64,000 nt of DNA from the NCBI RefSeq assembly GCF_022662175.1, contig NZ_JAKMCR010000002.1, positions 248,001-312,000 of the forward strand, read 5' to 3'. Below are positions 1 to 6,874 of the stretch, one piece after another; the stretch's first letter is position 1, and each line of letters begins with the position of its first letter. Source of the stretch: Aestuariivivens marinum (GTDB taxonomy: Bacteria; Bacteroidota; Bacteroidia; Flavobacteriales; Flavobacteriaceae). The position numbers and the translations under genes are program-made. The notes beneath the pieces are model-generated. The model made no database searches. It was not told the DNA's origin and saw only the letters and a list, made by a program, of their open reading frames with translations.

Positions 1-1851
1 ATTGTCATTGTTGGCAAGCTGCCACCTGCGCTTTTCTATACCCAAAAAATCACTTTGAAAATTAATAACTTGTGAGGTATTTTGATGTTTCAACTCTCCT
101 AAAATTTCTAAGGTTAAACCATCTAATAATTTTTTATTAAAACTAAATCTGGGTTCCAGTATTTGTTTTTTAAATTTTCCAATATAATTGTACCTCAATC
201 CAAAATTAAAGGCTATCTTTTTATTAGATGACCTATATCCCAATTCAGTAAAAATACCATGTGTTCTAATCACCTCAGAAACTAAGTTTCTAAACAAAGG
301 ATTATCTACATCGTCTAAATTGGTGATCTCAGTCTCTACAAAATGATAACCACCTAATAGCTGTAGACTATGGTTTAAATTGTAAAACGTTTTTAATTTT
401 ACACTACTTTCAGATACGCTATTTTTTTGCAAAAAGCGCTGATCGTCTTCAATATTAACATTTATGGCTTTTAATTTATAATCTGTTTCATAAAACTCAA
501 ATACAGTTTTAAATTTATCATTCCAAATACGATTATAACTAAGCCCTTCTGCAATGCTATTTTGACTAAGACTACTTCTTCTTGATTCAGTTGATTGTTC
601 GTTAATTAAATTTTCATCAAACAAAAGCCTATTATAAACATTAATAAAATTAATCTGTAATTGGTCTTTATCATTAATCCTGTATATCCATCTAAATGAA
701 GTGTCATAAAAATCGAACGTTTTATTTGAATTGATTACAGTTGGAGTATTTGTACTCAGTTCAGTATTTTGCGAGATTCTATCAAAAAAAGCCGTATAAG
801 TAGGTGTTTTAAAAAAATCGTTAACCGACTTTCTTGCTGCAATTTGTATCGATGATTTTTCTCCTAATGGTACATCTAAAAAACTATTAAAATTAGTAAA
901 ATTTAGCCCTATACTTCCTTTAAAATCGGTATTGATTTCTTTATCTGTTTGCATGTCAATAGTACCGGAAACTCCATCGGTTGAAGATACATCACTACCA
1001 TTTTTCTTTAGAAATACTTTTTGGGTAATCTGAGGATTATACATAGATATTAAACCAAAAAAATGACCAGATTGGTACATCTTTATATTGTCCCATAAAA
1101 TTAAATTTTGGTCGTGTGTTCCCCCTCTTAAGTTAATATTAGAGACTGTTTCATTTGTACTGTTTACACCAGGAAGGGCTTGTATAGAATGTAAAACATC
1201 TGTTTCAGTTAATCCTGGAAGGATCTTAAAATTTGAAAAATCAATTTCAAATGAGCCGTTGTTAATTTTGTTAATACCACTTACTAAATAGTTTGATATA
1301 ACGACTTCGGACAGGGTATAAAAATCTTGATCCAAAAACACATCTAAACAATCATTAAATACAAGTGATTTTGGTTCAATTTTGCTGGATTTATAACCCA
1401 AACAATTTATAGCAATTGGTTTTTCAAGATTTTTAACTGTTAATGAAAAGAAACCACTTTCGCCACTCAAAACCATATTGTCGCCATTGCTTATTATTGC
1501 ATTAATAATAGGTTGATGGTCTTTTTTATCTTTAACCACACCACAAAACACATAGGCTTCTTTTTGTTTAACAACCACAATTTTATCTCCTATTAAGCTA
1601 AACGTCAATGGGGTCTGTTTTGTTAAATATTCTAACACTTCCAAAATAGTTTCTATAGTATCTGGCATAAATACTTTTATATCCATAACCTGATCTTGAG
1701 CGTAATTAAATTTTATTTCATGCTTGGTTTCAAGGTAATTTAAAACATCTGATAATTGTCTTTTTAAAATGGTTTCTTGGGCCGATAAAACGCCAGCAAA
1801 AAAAAATAAAGAAAAAGTTATTATGATTAATTGCCTAATTCTTTTTTCCAT
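1..1851 (-). CDS. TonB-dependent outer-membrane receptor with STN domain (partial, cut by left edge)
   Basis: Outer-membrane active transporter and probable signal transducer of a FecI/FecR-type system. The frame is open from an ATG at 1851 to the window edge (617 codons; the barrel C-terminus is missing). A signal peptide ending near LSAQ is followed by an STN domain (about residues 28-95), which in FecA-type receptors contacts the FecR periplasmic domain. Then come a CarboxypepD_reg-like beta domain (about 100-165) and a plug containing LPGVNSTNETVSNINLRGG and HFFG, typical of Bacteroidetes receptors, and finally barrel strands. The start overlaps the fecR stop by 17 bp, so the two are translationally linked. 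No SusD partner is seen beside it, so a polysaccharide role is not supported. The substrate is unknown. Confidence 0.93.
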   Translation of the reverse strand, partial: MEKRIRQLIIITFSLFFFAGVLSAQETILKRQLSDVLNYLETKHEIKFNYAQDQVMDIKVFMPDTIETILEVLEYLTKQTPLTFSLIGDKIVVVKQKEAYVFCGVVKDKKDHQPIINAIISNGDNMVLSGESGFFSLTVKNLEKPIAINCLGYKSSKIEPKSLVFNDCLDVFLDQDFYTLSEVVISNYLVSGINKINNGSFEIDFSNFKILPGLTETDVLHSIQALPGVNSTNETVSNINLRGGTHDQNLILWDNIKMYQSGHFFGLISMYNPQITQKVFLKKNGSDVSSTDGVSGTIDMQTDKEINTDFKGSIGLNFTNFNSFLDVPLGEKSSIQIAARKSVNDFFKTPTYTAFFDRISQNTELSTNTPTVINSNKTFDFYDTSFRWIYRINDKDQLQINFINVYNRLLFDENLINEQSTESRRSSLSQNSIAEGLSYNRIWNDKFKTVFEFYETDYKLKAINVNIEDDQRFLQKNSVSESSVKLKTFYNLNHSLQLLGGYHFVETEITNLDDVDNPLFRNLVSEVIRTHGIFTELGYRSSNKKIAFNFGLRYNYIGKFKKQILEPRFSFNKKLLDGLTLEILGELKHQNTSQVINFQSDFLGIEKRRWQLANNDN

Positions 1852-2746
1852 GAACAATAACTAGGTTTGAAGAGCTCAATTCATAGGTCATATTCATTGG
1901 CTGGGTAATCGCTATTAGTGCATCTTTAAGATTATGGTGTATAAATGCCCCGGTAAATAGTCTGTTACCATCTATATTCTTTGTAACTACTTCTATTTGA
2001 TATTGCCTTTCAAATTCTGCTAGTACTTCTTTAACAGGAATAGCATCAAAAGTACTCATGTTATCCAGCCAAGTGGGTTTGGAAATTAAAGTACTCTCTT
2101 CCGTAAATTTACCATTTAGAACTTTAAAAATAGTACCCGAACGAATCTCTTTTAATATGGCATTTGATGTGACTTTTACTTTACCTTCAAAACACTGGAC
2201 TTCAAAATAATCATCCCGTTGCTTTACATTAAATTTTGTTCCAATTACAGTAACAACGCCATCTTTAGTAACAACACTGAACGTTTTTCCTTTAGCTACT
2301 GTAAAAAAGGCTTCACCGTAGAGCCTTACTTTTCTGTTTTTTTGCCAACCATTTACACTATATTCAATTTCTGAAGCTGCATTAAGTTCAACAGTTGATT
2401 GATCTGGTAGCTCAACAACAATTTTTTCTCCCGCTAATGTTTCAACAAGGGTTGAATTTGAATTAAAAAATGTAAAATATACTCCTAGTGCAATTACAAT
2501 AACACTGGCAATCCTTAAAAGAAGATTGAACCAGTTGTTTTGTTTACTAGTTCTTTTAGCCTCTTGATATTTAGACTTAAACGTCTCAAAGTTGCTGTAT
2601 TCCAAAAATTGTGAGGCCTTATATTCACTTGCAGCATCTATAATATATGTGTTTAATAAAGCGTCATCAAGAGCATCAAATTGTTTTTGCTCTTCATCTG
2701 TAAGCGCTCCTTTAAGCCATTTTTTAATTAAATCTTCATTTTTCAT
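1835..2746 (-). CDS. FecR-family anti-sigma factor
   Basis: Inner-membrane anti-sigma factor expected to hold the upstream ECF sigma factor and release it on a signal from the receptor STN domain. The protein is 303 aa. The N-terminal cytoplasmic part (1-72) carries the usual IKKWLKGALTDEE helix region, followed by one membrane segment (about 74-94). The periplasmic FecR domain (about 100-195) includes the AGEKIVVELPDQSTVELNAAS strand pattern, and a DUF4974-like end lies at about 230-300 (FTGAFIHHNLKDALIAITQP). It lies between the sigma gene (45-bp gap) and the receptor (17-bp overlap). A promoter-like element fills the gap, so fecR and the receptor may be transcribed separately from the sigma gene. 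Confidence 0.95.
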   Translation of the reverse strand: MKNEDLIKKWLKGALTDEEQKQFDALDDALLNTYIIDAASEYKASQFLEYSNFETFKSKYQEAKRTSKQNNWFNLLLRIASVIVIALGVYFTFFNSNSTLVETLAGEKIVVELPDQSTVELNAASEIEYSVNGWQKNRKVRLYGEAFFTVAKGKTFSVVTKDGVVTVIGTKFNVKQRDDYFEVQCFEGKVKVTSNAILKEIRSGTIFKVLNGKFTEESTLISKPTWLDNMSTFDAIPVKEVLAEFERQYQIEVVTKNIDGNRLFTGAFIHHNLKDALIAITQPMNMTYELSSSNLVIVHGKKN

Positions 2747-2756
2747 TAATCCTTAA

Positions 2757-2790
2757 CTTTATTATATAACAATTAAACTGCTAAATCTCC
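2757..2790 (-). promoter_or_regulatory. Putative ECF-sigma promoter of fecR-receptor (copy 3 of 3)
   Basis: Read on the minus strand, the element has GGAG followed, 16 nt later, by GTTATATAATAAAG, the whole being preceded by TT. The 34-bp layout is the same as in the elements at 3370-3403 and 3892-3925. GGA-rich -35 plus GTT -10 with 16-bp spacing resembles ECF promoters (GGAAC-N16/17-GTC). It begins one base after the sigma stop codon and ends 10 bp before the fecR ATG. The promoter role is inferred. Confidence 0.6.
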
Positions 2791-2791
2791 T

Positions 2792-3316
2792 TTATTTAAT
2801 TTTAAATCCATCTAGTTCTTCCCTTAGAATTTTAAAAGCACTATAAATACGATATTCCACAACTTTTTGGGTAACACCTAAAAATTCTGCTATTTCACTA
2901 TGTTTTTTACCTTCAGCCTTACTCAATAAAAAAGCAACACGTTGCTCTTCGGTTAAAGATTCAAGTATTTGTTTATACCGTTCAAAAAATTGCTCTTTTT
3001 CTAAAATAAACTCTGGAGATTCATTTGTGTAATGCTTTTGAGTCTTCAAACTATATTTTAATACAACTTTTTGATGTTTAATTTCATTTAACATCAAATT
3101 ATTAGCTACGGTAAATAAATACGATTTAACCTTACTATAGCTCACCTTTTTACAATTATCCCATAACTTCTCAAAAGCATCTTGAACCTTGTCATCAGTG
3201 TTATATCCCGACCCATATTTGTAATATAGGAAATTCTGTAAATCTTTAGCATATTTATTGTAAATGCTTGAAAATATACTAGTATCGCAGATGTCGTTAT
3301 TAAGTTGTTTTGGCAA
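2792..3316 (-). CDS. ECF-type RNA polymerase sigma-70 factor (FecI-like)
   Basis: Sigma factor of 174 aa expected to direct RNA polymerase to its own regulon. Region 2 covers about residues 15-85 (IYNKYAKDLQNFLYYKYG; DDKVQDAFEKLWDN; TVANNLMLNEIKH). Region 4 covers about 112-168 (LTEEQRVAFLLSKAEGKKHSEIAEFLG, then VTQKVVEYRIYSAFKILREE). The frame has no ATG before region 2. The first usable start is TTG at 3316, preceded by an in-frame TAA, so a TTG start is likely. It heads the fecR-receptor locus and is divergent from the small-protein and lipoprotein genes that share its promoter-like motif. No copy of the motif precedes the sigma gene itself. Confidence 0.94.
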   Translation of the reverse strand: MPKQLNNDICDTSIFSSIYNKYAKDLQNFLYYKYGSGYNTDDKVQDAFEKLWDNCKKVSYSKVKSYLFTVANNLMLNEIKHQKVVLKYSLKTQKHYTNESPEFILEKEQFFERYKQILESLTEEQRVAFLLSKAEGKKHSEIAEFLGVTQKVVEYRIYSAFKILREELDGFKIK

Positions 3317-3369
3317 AGTTTCAAATTTTAATTTTTAAAGTTAATTAAAAAAAATATTAAAATATTTTG

Positions 3370-3403
3370 GGGATTTTTTGTTTTAAGCTGTTATATAATA
3401 AAA
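3370..3403 (+). promoter_or_regulatory. Putative ECF-sigma promoter of small-protein pair (copy 1 of 3)
   Basis: GGGATTTTTT at the left and GTTATATAATAAAA at the right, with the same phase as the copies at 2757-2790 and 3892-3925 (16 nt between GGGA and GTTATA). It is followed 26 bp later by the ATG of the 61-aa gene. GTTATATAATAAA is identical in all three copies. Role inferred from position and repetition. Confidence 0.6.
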
Positions 3404-3428
3404 AACCCTTCCCAAATTACCTTTTGCT

Positions 3429-3614
3429 ATGAAAAATGAAAACAATCCTAACAAAATGATACGATCTATAAAAGATCAAGAAATTATATACTTAAGAAAA
3501 ACCGTTTTACAACTTACAAAATCCATAATTGATCATCCAGAAGAAACTTCATTATCCATTAGGTTAAATCAATCCTTAAAAAGGCTTGAAGATTTATTAA
3601 TTAGAGAACAATAA
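3429..3614 (+). CDS. Small helical protein of the ECF locus (61 aa)
   Basis: Unrecognised 61-aa charged, probably all-helical cytoplasmic protein with no signal peptide or membrane segment. The motif LTKSIIDHPEETSLSIRL followed by SLKRLEDLLI resembles the 78-aa neighbour (VLTQTNPSNKVYALRHKI, then AKERFDNLIL), so the two are probably paralogues. It starts 26 bp after a promoter-like element shared with fecR and the lipoprotein genes, so co-regulation by the adjacent sigma factor is likely. No function can be assigned. A partner or modulator of the sigma/anti-sigma pair is one possibility, without direct support. Confidence 0.65.
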   Translation: MKNENNPNKMIRSIKDQEIIYLRKTVLQLTKSIIDHPEETSLSIRLNQSLKRLEDLLIREQ

Positions 3615-3644
3615 TTCTTGTAATTAAAAAATCCATTAATCAAA

Positions 3645-3881
3645 ATGCAAAAAAAATTAAATAGAATGGTGAATTTGCTCTCTCACATAAAAAATAGAGA
3701 GCTCATGGATTACAAGGGAAAGGTAAGCTATTTAAAAGTCTTGACGCAAACCAACCCAAGTAATAAAGTTTATGCATTAAGGCACAAAATAGCTAAAGAA
3801 AGGTTCGACAATTTAATTTTAACAACCCTAAGATTAAAGTATTTAGAACAGGATGTTAAAAAACTCAACAAAGACATATAA
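3645..3881 (+). CDS. Small helical protein of the ECF locus (78 aa), paralogue of the 61-aa protein
   Basis: Unrecognised basic, helical protein (78 aa) with no export signal. It starts 30 bp after the 61-aa gene and shares with it the pattern L-x(5)-[HN]P-x(4,5)-x-x-x-[LA]R, then a K/R-rich helix ending in [LF][ED][DN]L[LI]. It ends 10 bp before the next promoter-like element at 3892, so it is the last gene before the lipoprotein pair. The tandem arrangement suggests duplication within the locus. Function unknown. Confidence 0.65.
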   Translation: MQKKLNRMVNLLSHIKNRELMDYKGKVSYLKVLTQTNPSNKVYALRHKIAKERFDNLILTTLRLKYLEQDVKKLNKDI

Positions 3882-3891
3882 AAAATTTTCA

Positions 3892-3925
3892 GGAGTTTTT
3901 ATATCTAGGTTGTTATATAATAAAA
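3892..3925 (+). promoter_or_regulatory. Putative ECF-sigma promoter of lipoprotein pair (copy 2 of 3)
   Basis: GGAGTTTTT, then 11 nt, then TTGTTATATAATAAAA, in phase with the other two copies. The ATG of the lipoprotein gene follows only 6 bp after the element, so the transcript would have a very short leader if this is the promoter. Inferred from repetition and ECF-like spacing. Confidence 0.6.
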
Positions 3926-3931
3926 CCATTT

Positions 3932-5014
3932 ATGCAAATGACTTTTGTTTCCAAGTATTTTATTATTCTTACCACCCTATGGGGTATTATTACTTTTAAT
4001 TCTTGTAGAACAGAAGAGGAAGAATTTATTCAAGCTCCAGATGAAACCCTTTTAACGGTTAACTCAAAAGTTGCCAGCCTAATGCTTAAAACTGCTAGTA
4101 ACGACGGCTCCATTGATAATATCATTGACCAATCAAACTGTTTTAATATAAAACATCCTTTTGAAGTTACTGCAAATGGAGAAGACATTATTATCAAGTC
4201 TATTGAAGACTATAAAATTGTTGAATATATTTTTGATGATGATGATGATGATATTGATAACTTAATAATTAAATTCCCTGTTAACATTATACTAAATGAT
4301 TTTTCAGAAGTTAAAATCAACACTCAATCACAATTAAACAGCTATTCTAATAACTGTAATGGTGAAAATGAAGCAGATGATGATATAGAATGTATAGATT
4401 TTAATTACCCCATGAGCGCATCTGTTTTTAATTCTAATAATGATTTAATATCTACAAAAACCTTTACCGAAGATTCAAGTCTGTTTAGGTTTATAAAAAA
4501 TATGGATTCAAATTATTTTGTAAGTATTAATTTCCCTATAACTGTTAAACTATGGGATGATACTGAAATAATTATAAATAGTTTGTATCAACTTGAGTCC
4601 ACAATTGATTTACATAAAAATGATTGTGACGAAGATGATGACTATAATTATAATGATGATGATTGCGATGATTGCAATGTTGATGATTTAATTGATTTTC
4701 TCACAAGCTGCTCGAATTGGACCGTAGACAAACTAGAACGTTATAATACCAATTATGATGATGCTTACGACGGTTATGTCTTTAATTTCTATTCAAACGG
4801 AACAGTTTCTTCTTATTGGTCAGGAATAACAGTTTATGGTACTTATACAGCCAGTGGTTCTGGAAATAATATAACTGTTACTATAAATATACCCCAACTA
4901 CCCTATTGTAATAACGATTGGATTTTACATGAAATATCTAAATACACTGAAACAAAAGTAGACTTGCGAGTAGGTTATGGGGATAGAATGCGTTATAAAA
5001 ATGATTGTAATTAA
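3932..5014 (+). CDS. Asp-rich lipoprotein with four beta-repeat units and a lipocalin-like C-terminus
   Basis: Predicted envelope lipoprotein of 360 aa. The signal peptide ends at lipobox FNSC with Cys25 (the third residue is an alternative start). Four related units follow, at about residues 71-98, 111-138, 155-188 and 197-224. Each has a [HFY]P-[FVMI]-x-[VIA] strand, a short acidic turn and an xxI-x-S/T-xxx-[YL] strand; examples are FPVNIILNDFSEVKINTQSQL and FPITVKLWDDTEIIINSLYQL. Cys71, Cys143, Cys155 and Cys233 bracket them. A run of six Asp (103-108) and an Asp-rich stretch (233-254) could bind calcium. Residues 255-360 (NWTVDKLE...YVFNFYSNGTV...YGTYTASG) resemble the next gene product. 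It lies directly behind a shared ECF-type promoter element. Function unknown; a surface partner of the receptor is a guess. Confidence 0.85.
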   Translation: MQMTFVSKYFIILTTLWGIITFNSCRTEEEEFIQAPDETLLTVNSKVASLMLKTASNDGSIDNIIDQSNCFNIKHPFEVTANGEDIIIKSIEDYKIVEYIFDDDDDDIDNLIIKFPVNIILNDFSEVKINTQSQLNSYSNNCNGENEADDDIECIDFNYPMSASVFNSNNDLISTKTFTEDSSLFRFIKNMDSNYFVSINFPITVKLWDDTEIIINSLYQLESTIDLHKNDCDEDDDYNYNDDDCDDCNVDDLIDFLTSCSNWTVDKLERYNTNYDDAYDGYVFNFYSNGTVSSYWSGITVYGTYTASGSGNNITVTINIPQLPYCNNDWILHEISKYTETKVDLRVGYGDRMRYKNDCN

Positions 5015-5032
5015 ACATAAAAGCCCTTAACT

Positions 5033-5494
5033 ATGAGAATTGAACAAATAATAACGATTTTACTTTTTTCTTTAGCAATAGTTTCATGTTCAAACGATGA
5101 CACTAATCCTAATGACAATAGTATGGAAATTAAAGAGATCAAAACTATTGCCCAATCAAGTTCTTGGAAAATCACAAGCTTTATTGACTCGGGTGTGGAT
5201 GAAACAAATCATTTTACAGGCTATACATTCACTTTTAATTCAGACGGGACATTAGAAGCAACTAATGGAATTAATACATATATGGGAACATGGTCTGTTA
5301 CAAATGGTAGTAGTAATGACGATAGTAGTGATGATATTGATTTTAATATCTTCTTTTCATCTCCCGCAAACTTTAACGACGACCTATCCGAAGATTGGGA
5401 TATTGTATCAAAAAGTAGTACTAAAATTGAATTAATGCATATTAGTGGAGGCAATGGTGGCACAGATACTCTAACATTTGAAAAAATAAGCTAG
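5033..5494 (+). CDS. Lipocalin-like lipoprotein (153 aa)
   Basis: Predicted lipoprotein: signal peptide with lipobox AIVSC, Cys19, then a low-complexity SNDDTNPNDN linker. The mature part has the pattern SSSWKITSFID...YTFTFNSDGTLEATN...YMGTWSVTNGS...DIDFNIFF...KIELMHISGG, which fits the small lipocalin-like beta barrels common in Bacteroidetes lipoproteins. The same pattern forms the last 100 residues of the preceding protein, so the two are partial paralogues. It lies 18 bp downstream of that gene and shares its putative ECF promoter. Ligand unknown. Confidence 0.82.
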   Translation: MRIEQIITILLFSLAIVSCSNDDTNPNDNSMEIKEIKTIAQSSSWKITSFIDSGVDETNHFTGYTFTFNSDGTLEATNGINTYMGTWSVTNGSSNDDSSDDIDFNIFFSSPANFNDDLSEDWDIVSKSSTKIELMHISGGNGGTDTLTFEKIS

Positions 5495-5571
5495 TCGAAA
5501 TAGTATATGAAAAAGAAAGATTTCATTTGTTAATTAATTATTCTAAAGTATAATTTTTTAACACTAGCTCA

Positions 5572-5600
5572 AACAGCTTCAGCAAAATGCTGAAGCTGTT
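5572..5600. terminator. Perfect 13-bp hairpin between the lipoprotein pair and the next gene
   Basis: AACAGCTTCAGCA and TGCTGAAGCTGTT pair perfectly around an AAA loop. The T-tract after it is weak (TTATTT). The next ATG follows 17 bp later, so the hairpin may end the lipoprotein transcript or sit in the 5' leader of the following operon. A TTTG-N19-TATAATTT promoter-like sequence (5526-5556) lies just upstream and would favour the leader reading. Confidence 0.6.
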
Positions 5601-5617
5601 ATTTAAAACAACTCAAA

Positions 5618-6001
5618 ATGAAGAAACTAATTTTTATTGTCATAGTAGTTATAGTTGCTTCAGTAATAGGCTATAATTACATTTATCAAGATCACAGAAA
5701 TATTGAAGAGGAACAAGCTTCTTATACTATGAAAGCATCAATATTAGTTAATGAGTTCGCTATAGACCCCACTACATCAGAAAAAAAATACCTTAACAAA
5801 TCCATCGAAATAATTGGAAACATTACAGGAATAAGTGATCATACCATAACATTAAATCAAACTGTGTTTTGCCAATTATCAAAAAATATTAAAACAAAAC
5901 AAAACCTGAATGCCCCTATAAAAATTAAAGGACGATTTATAGGCTATGATGATTTATTGGAAGAAATCAAATTAGACCAATGTAGTATAATTAATGATTA
6001 A
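5618..6001 (+). CDS. Membrane-anchored OB-fold-like protein (127 aa)
   Basis: Small periplasmic-facing protein held by an N-terminal hydrophobic segment (residues 3-20). The remainder has a beta-rich pattern, KSIEIIGNITGISDHTITLNQTVFCQLS, then APIKIKGRFIGYDDLLEEIKLDQC. This matches the tRNA_anti-like OB-fold proteins found in Bacteroidetes envelopes; in those families nucleic-acid binding is not shown. Two Cys near the second strand and the end could form a disulfide. Its end overlaps the longest form of the next ORF by 8 bp, but the next gene probably starts at 6012. It is the first gene of the envelope cluster 5618-9098. Confidence 0.78.
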   Translation: MKKLIFIVIVVIVASVIGYNYIYQDHRNIEEEQASYTMKASILVNEFAIDPTTSEKKYLNKSIEIIGNITGISDHTITLNQTVFCQLSKNIKTKQNLNAPIKIKGRFIGYDDLLEEIKLDQCSIIND

Positions 6002-6011
6002 TCCAAAAGCT

Positions 6012-6860
6012 ATGAAAAGACAATTACACTTTTTTACTATTCTCATCTTTTTTGTCACACCAGTCCTTTCTCAAGTAACGGCTGGACAAATAGATGATTT
6101 TGAAAACGGGACAGTTCTATCTTGGGAAGAAGACGGAGGGGCTGCCTCATCCCCCAACCCTCCAACTAACATTTCTACGGGAGGACCAAACGGAGCAAAT
6201 GATAATTATTTACAAAATGTATCCAGTGGTGGATTTGGTGCAGGAAGCAAAATGGTAATGCACAACTCCTCTCAATGGTCTGGAGATTTTACTAACCAAG
6301 GTGTTATTGCAGTTAAATTCCATGCAAAAGCCTTAACTAATAATTTAAACTTAAGGGTAGCATTTAATGGCCCCGGTGGTCAAATATGTACAACCAATGC
6401 TGTTTTAGTAACAGCTGGTAATCCTTGGGAAGAATTTACAATTTCTATAAGCCCATCAGACTTTAGCTTACTATCAGGGGCAACCAGTATAACAAATACA
6501 TTACAAAATGTTAGTACTATGAGAGTTTTAAGTAGTACTTCTCCTTCCTGGAGGGGCGATGCCATTGTAGCTACTCTTGAAATTGACAATATTGAAGCTT
6601 TAACTACCTTAAGCACTGAAGAATTCCCTAAAAATACAATTGGCATATTCCCCAACCCTACCAGTTCATATATTAATTTAAAAAATATTGACCAACTAGA
6701 CATCCAATCGATAGCTATTACAAATGTTTTAGGAAAACAAATAGTTAACACTAAAGTTTTCCAATCTGGAATTGATGTTTCTAATTTAAACCAAGGCCTA
6801 TATTTTTTACATATTACCTTATCTGGAGGCAAATACACCAAACGATTTATAAAACAATAA
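6012..6860 (+). CDS. Secreted protein with type A Por (T9SS) sorting domain
   Basis: Secreted or surface-exposed protein. I placed the start at the internal ATG 6012 (282 aa) because it gives a clean signal peptide, MKRQLHFFTILIFFVTPVLS. The mature part has a jelly-roll-like pattern (IDDFENGTVLSWEEDGG...LQNVSSGGFGAGSKMVMHN...GVIAVKFHAKAL...LNLRVAFNGPGG...ATLEIDNIEAL), similar to carbohydrate-binding-like modules, but no catalytic motif is visible. The last 75 residues (IGIFPNPTSSYINLKN...VLGKQIVNTK...LNQGLYFLHI...KRFIKQ) are a type A sorting signal for the type IX secretion system. It sits 10 bp after the OB-fold gene and 14 bp before the DUF5777 gene. Confidence 0.87.
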   Translation: MKRQLHFFTILIFFVTPVLSQVTAGQIDDFENGTVLSWEEDGGAASSPNPPTNISTGGPNGANDNYLQNVSSGGFGAGSKMVMHNSSQWSGDFTNQGVIAVKFHAKALTNNLNLRVAFNGPGGQICTTNAVLVTAGNPWEEFTISISPSDFSLLSGATSITNTLQNVSTMRVLSSTSPSWRGDAIVATLEIDNIEALTTLSTEEFPKNTIGIFPNPTSSYINLKNIDQLDIQSIAITNVLGKQIVNTKVFQSGIDVSNLNQGLYFLHITLSGGKYTKRFIKQ

Positions 6861-6874
6861 AACCAACCTAAATT

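Noticed and set aside
4235-4252. (GAT)6 run as a possible phase-variable microsatellite
   Set aside because: The unit is 3 bp, so slippage would not shift the frame; it just encodes poly-Asp inside the lipoprotein.
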